14,485 nt of DNA from Prevotella sp. CAG:891 (GCA_000437675.1 FR901695.1:1-14485), one strand, 5' to 3'. Counted from the first letter of the stretch, positions 1 to 7,883 are shown. Numbers and translations are program-made. The notes: generated by a model from the sequence alone, not told the origin.

Positions 1-2473
1 ACAGATTGACACCTGCCTGTTCAGCACGGTTCATATAGGTGGCCACACCGCCAATCGTTACATTGTCGAGCAATTCGTCGCGACTTACGCCCATCACGTC
101 CATCGACATTTGACAGGCAATGAACTCTACGCCATTGTCGATGGCCTGCTGGCGGAGCGATTCGAGCGAGTCGATGCCTTTGCGGTTCATGATGTAGCGC
201 ATCATGCGTCGTCCCATTCCGCCCATGTTCATTTTCGAAAGCTTCAGTGCCGTAGAGTCGCCAGGCATCATCATGCCAAACATTTTGGCAAAGATGTCCT
301 TGTGGACCTTGGGTTTGCTTTGTTTCTTAATGACATTCAGCCCCCAGAAGGTAAAGAAAATGGTTACTTTTTTGCCCGTGGCAGCAGCACCGTTGGCCAG
401 CACGAAGGTGGCCAGGGCTTTGTCGAGGTCGTCGCTGAACATGATGAAAGTTTTGCCGTCGCGCGGCGGAAGTGCCGGAGTGGCAGTGGCTGACTGCGGA
501 GCTACGGCAGGAGTGCCCTTGGTAACGCAAACGCAGTAACGGCCGTTCTGTTCGGTATGCGACACGAAAGTATTGCCCGTGGTTTCGCACCATGACTCAG
601 CATCGCGGGGGAAACCGGGATCGGAAGCTATGACTTCAAGACTTTGACCGGGCTCCATGCTGTCGAGTTTGTTTTTGAGTTTCATGATTGGTCCCGGACA
701 GGAAAGTCCGCAGGCATCGAGACGGAGCGATGCGGGGACTGCAACGGGCTGCGTCTGAACCACCGGAGTGGGCTGTTCGGACTTCGCTGCCGGCGCACAG
801 GAGGCAAAGGGGACGGGTTCGGGCAACGTGGCAGTGGCTGCCTTGTAGACTTTCAGTCCGCCGACAAGGTTGCGCACATCGGTGAAACCGTTGAGCTGCA
901 AAATGTTGGAGGCCAAATAACCGCGCAAACCTACACCGCAGAACACAAAGATGGGTTTATCGGCGGGAAGTTCGTCCAAACGGTTGCGAAGGTCGTCGAG
1001 CGGAATATTCACGGCACCGGGCAGAGAACCCAACCCGAACTCCAGCTCAGTGCGGACATCGAGCAGGGTGACAACCGAGGGGTCGGCATCGCGCAACTCG
1101 CGCCAGTAAAGCGGCTGCATGCGGTGGGTCAACACGTTTTCGGCCACATAGGCTGCCATGGCCACGGGGTCCTTGGCCGACGAGAAGGGAGGCGCATAGG
1201 CCTGTTCCAGGGCCATGAGGTCGTAGATGGTGTCATGATGTTTGATGGCCAGGGCTATTTCGTCGATGCGTTTGTCGACTCCGCTGCGTCCCACAATCTG
1301 TGCACCAAAGATGCGGCCGTCAGTGGGCGAAAACACGAGTTTGAGCGTAAGAGGGATGGCACCAGGATAGTAGCCGGCATGGTCGTTGGGGTGAATCGTT
1401 ATGCTCTGATAATCAATGTCCCACTGCTTAAGCCGCTTGGCAGGCAAACCGGTGGCGGCTACGGTGAGGTCGAACACCTTGGCTACGGAAGTGCCGATGG
1501 CGCCTTCGTATGAGCGACTGTTGCCCAGCACCATGTTGTCGGCCACCAAACGCGCCTGGCGGTTGGCAGGTCCGGCAAGGAAGTTGAGCCAGGGTTTACC
1601 GGTGAGGGGATGGGGATATTCGATGGCATCGCCCACGGCATAAATGTCGGGATCGGAGGTTTGCAGGTATTCGTTGACCTTGATTCCGCGCATCTCGCCC
1701 AATTCAAGTCCTGCCTCTTCGGCCAGACGGGTGTTGGCGCGTACGCCGATGCTGAGAATAACAAGGTCGGCCTCAACACTCTTGCCCGAAGCGAACTGCA
1801 CCTGAATGCCCGTGGGGGTGGATTGGAAAGCGGAAACTGCTTGTTTCAGATAGAGGCGCACGTGCTTTTGCAACAAATGTTCATGCACGAGCGAGGCCAT
1901 GGAATAGTCGATGGGAGCCATTACCTGATCGGCCATCTCGACAATGCCCACCTCGGCTCCGGCCTCAACCAGATTTTCGGCCATTTCCAATCCGATGAAA
2001 CCACCACCAATAATGAGGGCACGCTTCACGGTGTGCTGCGTCAGATAGGCCTTGATGCGGTCGGTGTCGTTGACATTGCGCAACGTAAAAATGCCTTCGC
2101 TGTCGATGCCGGGCAGAGGCGGCTTGACGGGCGATGCTCCGGGCGAAAGGAGCAGTTTGTCGTAGGTTTCGGTGTAGCTGGTACCATCAGCTTTACGCAC
2201 TTCAACGGTTTTGGCCTTGCGGTCGATGCTTACCACTTCCTGCGAGGTACGAACGTCCACATTCAATCGGCGTGAAAAGCCTTCGGCGGTTTGCACCAGC
2301 AGTTTTTCGCGTTCGGCGATGGTGCCACCTATATAATAAGGTAGGCCACAGTTGGCATAGGAAATATACTCTCCTTTTTCAAACAGGATAATTTCGTCGT
2401 TTTCGGTCAGTCGGCGCAAACGAGCGGCAGCGGTGGCACCGCCTGCTACTCCACCTACAATCAAATGCTTCAT
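1..2473 (-). CDS. CoA-disulfide reductase / rhodanese / TusA / DsrE fusion protein (C-terminus cut by window edge)
   Basis: The ATG at 2473-2471 opens a frame that stays open to base 1 (824 residues seen). The last residues visible look like the very end of a DsrE domain, so only a few codons are missing. Module 1 (about 1-450) is an FAD/NAD disulfide reductase: FAD-binding GGVAGGA at 7-13, redox Cys42 in NCGLPYY, NAD-binding GGGFIGLE near 155, flavin motif YAVGDA around Asp282, and the dimerisation-domain motif YAPPFSSAKDP. Module 2 is a rhodanese with active-site Cys512 in CGVGLRGY. Module 3 is TusA-like with CPGP at 592-595. Module 4 is DsrE/DsrF-like with Cys787 in ACQMSMD. Ala/Pro-rich linkers join modules 2-3 and 3-4. 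Family knowledge: such enzymes reduce CoA disulfide or CoA persulfide with NAD(P)H, and the other modules carry persulfide sulfur. A cytoplasmic sulfur relay is inferred. No signal peptide is visible. Confidence 0.92.
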   Translation of the reverse strand, partial: MKHLIVGGVAGGATAAARLRRLTENDEIILFEKGEYISYANCGLPYYIGGTIAEREKLLVQTAEGFSRRLNVDVRTSQEVVSIDRKAKTVEVRKADGTSYTETYDKLLLSPGASPVKPPLPGIDSEGIFTLRNVNDTDRIKAYLTQHTVKRALIIGGGFIGLEMAENLVEAGAEVGIVEMADQVMAPIDYSMASLVHEHLLQKHVRLYLKQAVSAFQSTPTGIQVQFASGKSVEADLVILSIGVRANTRLAEEAGLELGEMRGIKVNEYLQTSDPDIYAVGDAIEYPHPLTGKPWLNFLAGPANRQARLVADNMVLGNSRSYEGAIGTSVAKVFDLTVAATGLPAKRLKQWDIDYQSITIHPNDHAGYYPGAIPLTLKLVFSPTDGRIFGAQIVGRSGVDKRIDEIALAIKHHDTIYDLMALEQAYAPPFSSAKDPVAMAAYVAENVLTHRMQPLYWRELRDADPSVVTLLDVRTELEFGLGSLPGAVNIPLDDLRNRLDELPADKPIFVFCGVGLRGYLASNILQLNGFTDVRNLVGGLKVYKAATATLPEPVPFASCAPAAKSEQPTPVVQTQPVAVPASLRLDACGLSCPGPIMKLKNKLDSMEPGQSLEVIASDPGFPRDAESWCETTGNTFVSHTEQNGRYCVCVTKGTPAVAPQSATATPALPPRDGKTFIMFSDDLDKALATFVLANGAAATGKKVTIFFTFWGLNVIKKQSKPKVHKDIFAKMFGMMMPGDSTALKLSKMNMGGMGRRMMRYIMNRKGIDSLESLRQQAIDNGVEFIACQMSMDVMGVSRDELLDNVTIGGVATYMNRAEQAGVNL

Positions 2474-2555
2474 ATATTCATTTTTTTATTTGTCAGATTT
2501 ACTCAAAACCCCTTTGTTTATCGAGGTTTATTTTATTTTCCATTGGAAAACATTG

Positions 2556-2587
2556 CAAATATATTAAGCATTTAGCAAAGTAGCAAT
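2556..2587 (-). promoter_or_regulatory. Candidate Bacteroidota promoter for the CoA-disulfide reductase fusion
   Basis: On the minus strand, TATATTTG (2563-2556) fits the -7 consensus TAnnTTTG exactly. ATTG (2587-2584) lies 20 bases upstream and is one mismatch from the -33 TTTG. Transcription would start near 2549, giving a leader of about 75 bases before the ATG at 2473. The -33 element is weak, so this is a candidate only. Confidence 0.45.
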
Positions 2588-3180
2588 AGCGAAGGCGAAT
2601 TTTTAAATTGTTTTAAGAAATTCCATGCAATTTATGGAGGATACAACGCAGCCTAAGCGGAAAAAGAAGGACTGTCGCATTGGTATGGAAGAGAGAGTGG
2701 CTGTTTGGGATAAAAAATAATCAGGAAAGGCTGCGGCTATCAACACTTGTGCTGTGCGAAACGGATTTAACACCTTTCTAAACAAAGCTAAAACGCAACT
2801 ACCGGCCTCAACGCTGAATATGGGGCGAAAAAGGTGGGCCGGAAACCAAGGTAGTGGCATTTCTGAAAGTGCTGATTATCATTTATTCCAAGCTTGTTGA
2901 AAAAGTCTCGGAACTAATTTCAACTAGGTCGGAACTAATTTGCACTAGCTCGGAACTAATTTGCACGAACTCGGAACTAATTTGCACGAACTCGGAAGGA
3001 ATTCTGACGATGTACGAACCCATGTCTAAGCACTCTGCATACGAAAGAAATATGTGGGTCTAATCTTTAATTTAATTTCACAGCTTGAAGCAGGAAGCTA
3101 TTAACATTTGTCTTACACACGCCACTGCGGTGCAAGCATGGCTTTGAAAAATATCACTCATTATCAACAGCCACATACAA
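2588..3180. other. Gene-poor intergenic stretch
   Basis: Between the fusion gene's promoter and the threonine dehydrogenase terminator there is no reading frame I can assign. Two small opposing frames exist: 2603-2860 minus, 85 codons, Phe-rich, and 2854-3063 plus, 69 codons. Neither has a recognisable domain. The second is largely the product of the tandem repeat listed separately. The stretch is more AT-rich than its neighbours, and I see no tRNA or known RNA in it. Confidence 0.5.
2908..3012. repeat. 21-bp tandem repeat, four copies plus one degenerate copy
   Basis: Units start at 2908, 2929, 2950, 2971 and 2992, each exactly 21 bases long and each opening with TCGGAA. Units 3 and 4 are identical. 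Unit 2 differs from them at two positions (CTAGC instead of CGAAC at its end), and unit 1 at a few more. The fifth keeps TCGGAA and then degenerates. Because 21 is a multiple of three, the plus-strand frame 2854-3063 reads through it as a seven-residue repeat SELICTN. The period is also two helical turns of DNA. Whether it is translated or works as DNA is unknown. Confidence 0.9.
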
Positions 3181-3225
3181 ACAAAAAAAGCAGACACTGC
3201 GGCATGGAAACCACAGTGTCTGCTT
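3181..3225 (-). terminator. Intrinsic terminator of the threonine dehydrogenase gene
   Basis: A perfect 12-bp inverted repeat, AAGCAGACACTG (3188-3199) and CAGTGTCTGCTT (3214-3225), has a 14-base loop. Read on the minus strand, the hairpin runs straight into a T-rich run (the A run at 3183-3189 on the plus strand). It lies 22 bases past the stop codon of the minus-strand gene. There is no T-run on the other side, so it should work in one direction only. Confidence 0.88.
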
Positions 3226-3246
3226 CAAGAAAAACAGAAAGACTGC

Positions 3247-4203
3247 TTATTTAAGGAGTTTTTCGCGCAATTTGGCGAGCATATCTACCGTCATGGCGTC
3301 GAGGTCGTACTGAGGAGCCCAGTCCCATTCCTGACGAGCGCAGATGTCGTCGAGGCTGTTGGGCCAAGAGTCAGCGTTGGCCTGCTTGAGTGGCTCAACC
3401 TTGTACTCCATTTCGAAGTTGGGCACATACTTGCGGATGGCAGCGAGCACACCTTCGGGATCGAAGCTCATGGCTGCAATGTTGAACGCATTGCGGTGAA
3501 TGAGGCGGGCAGGGTCGGCTTCCATAAGTTCAACGGCAGCACGAAGGGCATCGGGCATGTACATCATGTCCATGTAAGTGCCCTTGCTGATGGGGCAAAC
3601 GAACTTTTCGCCGCGAACAGCGCTGTAATAGATGTCGCAAGCATAGTCGGTGGTGCCACCGCCCGGAGGAGTTACGTAAGAGATAAGACCGGGGAAGCGA
3701 ACGGCACGGGTGTCGACACCATACTTACGGAAATAGTAGTCGGAGAGCAACTCGGTGGTTACCTTCGAAACACCGTAGATGGTGCGCGGACGCTGAATGG
3801 TGTCCTGCGGCACGTGGTTGGGAGGCGTTTCGGGACCGAACGAACCGATAGAACTGGGCGTGAACACCGAGCAGTTGTGTTCGCGAGCCACTTCGAGTAC
3901 GTTCCAAAGACCGTCGATACCGATTTTCCATGCCAACTGAGGACGACCTTCGGCTACAACGCTCAGCAGGGCAGCGAGGTTGTAGATAGCGTCGATGTTG
4001 TGCTTCTTCACAACTTCGGCGATTTGTTCACCGTTCGTTACGTCGCAGATTTCGCTCGGACCGCTTTCGAGCAGTTCGCCTTGGGGTTGAGCACTGGGGA
4101 TGTAACCGCAAACTACATGGTCGTTGCCGTAAATACCGCGCAACTTCATTGTCAGCTCAGAACCAATTTGGCCTGTAGCTCCAATAACCAGAATATTCTT
4201 CAT
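3247..4203 (-). CDS. L-threonine 3-dehydrogenase, SDR (epimerase-like) type
   Basis: This 318-residue protein is an extended short-chain dehydrogenase. It has the N-terminal NAD-binding motif GATGQIG at 8-14, the NLAALLS strand near 75-81, the active-site serine region PSSIGSFGP at 116-124, catalytic Tyr143 and Lys147 in YGVSK, and VRFPGLIS followed by a GGGTTDYA loop at 168-188. These match the epimerase-like threonine dehydrogenases, which oxidise L-threonine to 2-amino-3-ketobutyrate with NAD+ and are unrelated to the zinc-dependent E. coli Tdh. Length agrees with the family. The product is the substrate of Kbl, encoded at 9879-11066 on the other strand, which supports the assignment. The gene looks monocistronic, with its own promoter (4320-4351) and terminator (3181-3225). 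A generic NAD-dependent epimerase is the alternative, but the motif set makes it less likely. Confidence 0.9.
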   Translation of the reverse strand: MKNILVIGATGQIGSELTMKLRGIYGNDHVVCGYIPSAQPQGELLESGPSEICDVTNGEQIAEVVKKHNIDAIYNLAALLSVVAEGRPQLAWKIGIDGLWNVLEVAREHNCSVFTPSSIGSFGPETPPNHVPQDTIQRPRTIYGVSKVTTELLSDYYFRKYGVDTRAVRFPGLISYVTPPGGGTTDYACDIYYSAVRGEKFVCPISKGTYMDMMYMPDALRAAVELMEADPARLIHRNAFNIAAMSFDPEGVLAAIRKYVPNFEMEYKVEPLKQANADSWPNSLDDICARQEWDWAPQYDLDAMTVDMLAKLREKLLK

Positions 4204-4319
4204 TATCGAGGTTGTTAAAAATAAGATTCGATTTAGCGCAGTTAATGTAAACCTTATACAGAGGCTTGAAATACGTGTTTTTTAGTTTGCCCGTACCGCT
4301 ACATCTAACTTGGCTAATG

Positions 4320-4351
4320 CAAAGGTAGTGCAAGCTGAGTGCATAACCAAA
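4320..4351 (-). promoter_or_regulatory. Strong Bacteroidota-type promoter for threonine dehydrogenase
   Basis: The minus strand carries TTTG (4351-4348), a 20-base spacer, then TACCTTTG (4327-4320), a full match to TTTG-N19-21-TAnnTTTG. The predicted start near 4313 gives a leader of about 110 bases to the ATG at 4203. The -33 element sits inside one arm of the palindrome at 4347-4374. Confidence 0.75.
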
Positions 4352-4374
4352 GAAAAAGCTTGATTTTTCTTTGG
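4347..4374 (-). terminator. AT-rich perfect palindrome: terminator of the exporter unit and/or operator
   Basis: CCAAAGAAAAA (4347-4357) and TTTTTCTTTGG (4364-4374) form an 11-bp perfect stem with a 6-base loop, 36 bases past the stop of the DUF1634 gene. In the minus-strand transcript the 3' arm is U-rich but no separate U-tract follows, so it is not a textbook terminator. It overlaps the -33 element of the next promoter, so a regulatory role is also possible. Confidence 0.45.
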
Positions 4375-4410
4375 ATAGGCCGAAGCGCAGGCAAACTTAC
4401 CTTATACATT

Positions 4411-4800
4411 TTACTTCATTCCCTCGAAAGAGTTGATAAGGATGACCGCCAAAACCACAGCCGTAATAAAGGCATAAAGCCAGTCGCGCTCCTTTAAAAA
4501 GTCGATGAGCGAAAGCGCTACACGCAAAATGGGCGTGAGAATGAGCACCAACACACCCGTTTGAATCCAACCCACCGGCGTGAAACGAGAAAAACCACTT
4601 AATATACCGCCGAGTGTGGTGAGTTCGGGCGCATGATGAGAGGAATAACTGAATTTACGATATACAGATGGGTCGAACGGTTCGGAACCGTGATGAACAA
4701 GATAAAGTATGCCACCTACCAAACCAATTAAGCAGGCGATGCCCACACCCCAGCGCAGGGTTCGCGCAATGAGAATTTGAATGTTCATGATACAATGCAT
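4411..4800 (-). CDS. DUF1634-type small membrane protein, partner of the TauE/SafE exporter
   Basis: This 129-residue protein has three hydrophobic segments, at about 16-35, 78-100 and 107-125. A polar loop between the first two contains FDPSVYRKFSY. The overall shape and the N-terminal RTLRWGVGIAC segment resemble DUF1634 proteins, which are often encoded next to TauE/SafE permeases. Their biochemical role is not established. The gene starts 32 bases after the exporter's stop codon on the same strand, so co-transcription is likely. An accessory subunit of the exporter is the simplest inference. An in-frame ATG at 4788, giving a protein that begins MNIQILIAR, is an equally good or better start. 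I keep the longer form because no ribosome-binding signal separates them. Confidence 0.75.
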   Translation of the reverse strand: MHCIMNIQILIARTLRWGVGIACLIGLVGGILYLVHHGSEPFDPSVYRKFSYSSHHAPELTTLGGILSGFSRFTPVGWIQTGVLVLILTPILRVALSLIDFLKERDWLYAFITAVVLAVILINSFEGMK

Positions 4801-4832
4801 TGAAAAGTGTTCAACATCTACTTACCACGATT

Positions 4833-5669
4833 TTAATATTGACCGGCCAGACCCTGCCAAATCATGTTGATGGCTACCAGGGTGATGGCCACACAGAATA
4901 TTTGGCGTAGCACGCTGACATTCATGCTCTTGAGCAGACGCGCTCCGGTGAGCGCACCCAGCAACACGCCAATCATGACCGGACAGGCTATGCCGGGTTC
5001 GATAATGCCGCGCTGCACATAAATAACGGCCGAGGCACAGGCCGTGACGCCCATCATGAAGTTGGACGTGGTGGTGCTCACCTTGAAGGGCACCTTCATC
5101 AGCCCATCCATGGCCAACACTTTCAATACGCCCGAACCAATGCCCAATATGCCACTGAGCACACCGGCAATGTACATGACGCCAAAACCACCGCCTACGT
5201 TGCGTAGTTCGTAGGACTTAACCGTGCCGTCCTTTTGCGGCCAGGAACCGAACAGTTTGAGCCGGCGCGCCATTTCGCTGCCCTGAACCCCTTCGTGGTC
5301 GGACTTGCGACGCTGCTGCATGGCTGCGGTGAGCAGCAACACGCAACCATAAATGACGGCAATGACATTGTTGTTGAGATAAATAGCTACCGCTGCACCA
5401 CAAACGGCACCTATGGTGGTGGCTATTTCGAGAAACATGCCCAAACGAATGTTTGTGATGCCCTCCTTGACATAAGCAGAACCCGAACCACTCGAAGTGG
5501 CTATGGAAGCTACAAGCGCGGCCCCGATGGCATAATGAAAATCTATGCCAAAACCCAGCGTCAGCACGGGAATGACTACGACACCGCCACCCAAACCGGT
5601 GAGCGAACCCAGCAGACCGGCACAATAGGCGGCCAAAAGCAAAATAAGGGTGAATGCAAGTATTGTCAT
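4833..5669 (-). CDS. TauE/SafE family membrane exporter
   Basis: With the ATG at 5669 the protein has 278 residues and begins MTILAFTLILLL, directly in the first membrane helix, as is usual for the family. The frame stays open another 69 codons upstream to 5876, but that stretch is polar and Cys-rich and covers the likely promoter region, so I reject it. The two halves carry related glycine-rich motifs, GLLGSLTGLGGGVVVIPVL near the N-terminus and GVLSGILGIGSGVLKVL in the second half. This is the internal duplication expected of TauE/SafE permeases. A cytoplasmic loop with charged residues lies at about 120-155. About eight membrane helices are expected. Family members move sulfite, sulfonates or other organic anions across the inner membrane; the substrate here cannot be read from sequence. 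It probably forms an operon with the DUF1634 gene. Confidence 0.88.
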   Translation of the reverse strand: MTILAFTLILLLAAYCAGLLGSLTGLGGGVVVIPVLTLGFGIDFHYAIGAALVASIATSSGSGSAYVKEGITNIRLGMFLEIATTIGAVCGAAVAIYLNNNVIAVIYGCVLLLTAAMQQRRKSDHEGVQGSEMARRLKLFGSWPQKDGTVKSYELRNVGGGFGVMYIAGVLSGILGIGSGVLKVLAMDGLMKVPFKVSTTTSNFMMGVTACASAVIYVQRGIIEPGIACPVMIGVLLGALTGARLLKSMNVSVLRQIFCVAITLVAINMIWQGLAGQY

Positions 5670-6038
5670 TGTGATTTGAAAAAAAGAAATGAACCTAAAT
5701 AAAACAAAACCATAAAGGGCGTTTTCGCTATGCGAAGTTATAAAAAAATCCTTTTTCGCGTGTAGCATTCGACAAAAATCAATAACTTTGCCTTGCGCTA
5801 TGTCGTAGGCATAGCCCAAGCGGCACGCACAGGAACTGCAAGTCTTGCTACTTGGCAGGCTTGACACGTGCAGCACCGTTTGAGAGTAGACTGTTGATAT
5901 TCAGCTGTCGCCCCTTGTTGACCAAAGGCATAGAGCGAGGCGAAACAACAATTACTTCAACACCCACGGCCACCGGCCAACAGGCATTGCCCGCAGAGCG
6001 GATGGCTAACCATTCAAGCAACTAAAACTTGCCACTCT
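5670..6038. promoter_or_regulatory. Divergent intergenic region with two small inverted repeats
   Basis: This 369-base region must hold promoters for the minus-strand exporter unit and the plus-strand acyl-CoA ligase. On the plus strand, TAACTTTG at 5783-5790 matches the -7 consensus, but no TTTG stands 19-21 bases upstream. On the minus strand the best -7 is TAACTTCG, one mismatch, also without a good -33. A palindrome TTCGC-TAT-GCGAA lies at 5724-5736, 55 bases before the exporter ATG. A larger imperfect hairpin lies at 5792-5820. No gene is supported here. Confidence 0.4.
5792..5820 (+). other. Imperfect hairpin just after a plus-strand -7 box
   Basis: CTTGCGCTATG (5792-5802) and CATAGCCCAAG (5810-5820) pair over 11 positions with one C-C mismatch around a 7-base loop. 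It begins 2 bases after the TAACTTTG element, so if that box is used the hairpin would form at the extreme 5' end of a leader about 240 bases long. No T-run follows, so it is not a terminator. Confidence 0.35.
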
Positions 6039-7883
6039 ATGCTTAATAACTGTCACTTATCGAAGTTGGTCCTTGAACAGGCCAAGAAATATGGCGAACG
6101 TACAGCACTCAACTATCGCGACTACGACAAGAATCAGTGGATACCCATTTCATGGAACAGCTTTGCCGAAAAGGTGAAGCAAACGTCGCTGGCTCTGCTG
6201 CGCTTGGGCGTGAAGGTTCAGGAAAACATTGCCGTTTTTTCACAAAACAAACCCGAAACTCACTTCGTGGATTTCGGCGCCTACGGCATTCGCGCGGTGA
6301 CCATCCCCTTTTATGCCACCAGCAGTGGCTCGCAAATTACCTACATGATTAACGATGCTGACATCCGTTTTCTCTTCGTAGGCGAACAACAACAGTATGA
6401 CACGGCGTTCGGCGTGATGCAGGTGGCACAAACGCTGGAACGTATCATTATATTCGACCCGAAGGTGGTGAAAAACGAAAAAGACCACTTGTCGGTGTAT
6501 CTCGATGACTTTCTGAAAGAACAACTGGCCGGCGACACTTCGGACCTCGAAGCTGAATACGAACGCCGACAGGCCGAGGCTTCGTACGACGATTTGTGCA
6601 ACATTCTGTACACAAGCGGCACTACGGGACAAAGCAAGGGCGTGATGCTGACCTACAGCCAGTATCGCGAGGGATTGCGCGTGAACGACATGGTGCTGAA
6701 CCTGAGCGAGGAGGATGTATTTTTGAACTTCCTGCCCTTTACGCATGTGTTTGAACGTGCCTGGTGTTACCTGGGTATGGCCGAGGGTGTGCAGCAATAT
6801 ATTAACCTGCGCCCGGCCGATGTGCAGCGTTCAATGCAGGAAGTACACCCCACGTGTATGACGTCGGTACCCCGCTTCTGGGAAAAGGTGTATCAGGCGG
6901 TGCTCGACAAAATGGAGCATGGCTCGTTCATGGAGCGTAAACTCATTCGCGAAGCGCTGGAAGTGGGCAGCCGCTACTGGGTGAACTATAAATCGAAAGG
7001 CAAAACGGCTCCGCTCGGACTAAAACTGCAATACCAACTCTACGATAAAACCATTATTCGCGTACTGCGCAAGACACTGGGATTGGAACGTGCCAACTTC
7101 TTCCCGACTGCGGGTGCGGCTATCTCGCCCGAGGTGGAAAAGTTTGTACATGCTGCCGGACTGAACATGACGTGTGGCTACGGACTGACGGAAAGCATGG
7201 CTACGGTGTCGTGCGACGTGGCCGGCAAACCCATTACGCTGGGTTCGGTGGGCCGACTGGTAGACGGCATCGAAATAAAATTCGGCGAAAACAATGAGGT
7301 ACTGCTGAGAGGTAAGACCATTACGCCGGGCTATTACCGCAAAGAAAAGGAGACGCAAGCTGCTATCGACGAGGAGGGCTGGTTCCATACGGGCGATTCG
7401 GGCTATATGAAGGACGGTGAACTCTTCTTGCGCGAACGTATCAAGGATTTGTTCAAAACTTCGAACGGCAAATACATTGCTCCGCAGATGATTGAATCGA
7501 AACTGGTGCTCGACCGCTTGTTCGATCAGGCTGTCGTGGTGGCTGACGAACGTAAATTTGTCAGTGCGCTGATTGTGCCCGACTTCAAGGTACTTGAGGA
7601 TTTTGCACGCGACAACGGCATTGAATATTCGGACCACGAGGACCTTTGCCGACACCCCAAGGTACTGAAACTCTATACCGAACGTATCGAAACCTTACAG
7701 CAGGATTTGGCTAACTACGAAAAAATCAAACGTTTCCTTTTGTTGCCGAACCCCTTTACCATGCAGAATGGCGAACTGACGAATACGCTGAAGGTGCGCC
7801 GCCGCGTGGTATATGAACACTATGCTGCCGAAATTGACAAAATGTATGCTGATGCCGAAGCACAACAGGCTCAGCAGGCTTAG
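6039..7883 (+). CDS. Long-chain fatty acid-CoA ligase (AMP-forming)
   Basis: This 614-residue enzyme of the ANL superfamily activates fatty acids to acyl-CoA via acyl-AMP. The full motif series is present: phosphate-binding YTSGTTGQSKG at 191-201, FLPFTHVFER at 231-240 as in long-chain acyl-CoA synthetases, YGLTES at 381-386, GWFHTGD at 447-453, the hinge region RIKDLFKTSNGKYI at 467-480, and the C-terminal catalytic lysine Lys585 in LTNTLKVRR. Length fits the eukaryote-like long-chain family. There is no signal peptide or membrane helix, so it is cytoplasmic or peripheral. The C-terminus ends in a short Gln/Ala tail. It appears to be transcribed alone: 369 bases separate it from the divergent exporter and 165 bases from prfB. 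The ATG at 6039 is the first in frame and leaves a normal N-terminus. Confidence 0.94.
   Translation: MLNNCHLSKLVLEQAKKYGERTALNYRDYDKNQWIPISWNSFAEKVKQTSLALLRLGVKVQENIAVFSQNKPETHFVDFGAYGIRAVTIPFYATSSGSQITYMINDADIRFLFVGEQQQYDTAFGVMQVAQTLERIIIFDPKVVKNEKDHLSVYLDDFLKEQLAGDTSDLEAEYERRQAEASYDDLCNILYTSGTTGQSKGVMLTYSQYREGLRVNDMVLNLSEEDVFLNFLPFTHVFERAWCYLGMAEGVQQYINLRPADVQRSMQEVHPTCMTSVPRFWEKVYQAVLDKMEHGSFMERKLIREALEVGSRYWVNYKSKGKTAPLGLKLQYQLYDKTIIRVLRKTLGLERANFFPTAGAAISPEVEKFVHAAGLNMTCGYGLTESMATVSCDVAGKPITLGSVGRLVDGIEIKFGENNEVLLRGKTITPGYYRKEKETQAAIDEEGWFHTGDSGYMKDGELFLRERIKDLFKTSNGKYIAPQMIESKLVLDRLFDQAVVVADERKFVSALIVPDFKVLEDFARDNGIEYSDHEDLCRHPKVLKLYTERIETLQQDLANYEKIKRFLLLPNPFTMQNGELTNTLKVRRRVVYEHYAAEIDKMYADAEAQQAQQA

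Noticed and set aside
644..1513. 289-codon open frame on the plus strand opposite the fusion gene
   Set aside because: It lies entirely antisense to the CoA-disulfide reductase/rhodanese coding region, whose motifs are unmistakable. Its Gly/His/Arg-rich composition is a mirror of the sense codons, with no domain of its own.
2603..2860. 85-codon minus-strand frame in the gap next to the tandem repeat
   Set aside because: No recognisable domain, odd Phe/Ser composition, no promoter or ribosome signal, and the flanking sequence looks non-coding. It could be a dispersed intergenic repeat, but I cannot show that from one copy.
5818..5866. Possible tRNA-like or riboswitch-like fold in the divergent region
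   Set aside because: No TpsiC-loop GTTCRA motif, no acceptor pairing and no match to a riboswitch core that I could identify.
5670..5876. 69-codon N-terminal extension of the TauE/SafE protein
   Set aside because: The extension is in frame but polar and Cys-rich, and it covers the divergent regulatory region. The ATG at 5669 starts directly in the first membrane helix, as is normal for the family.
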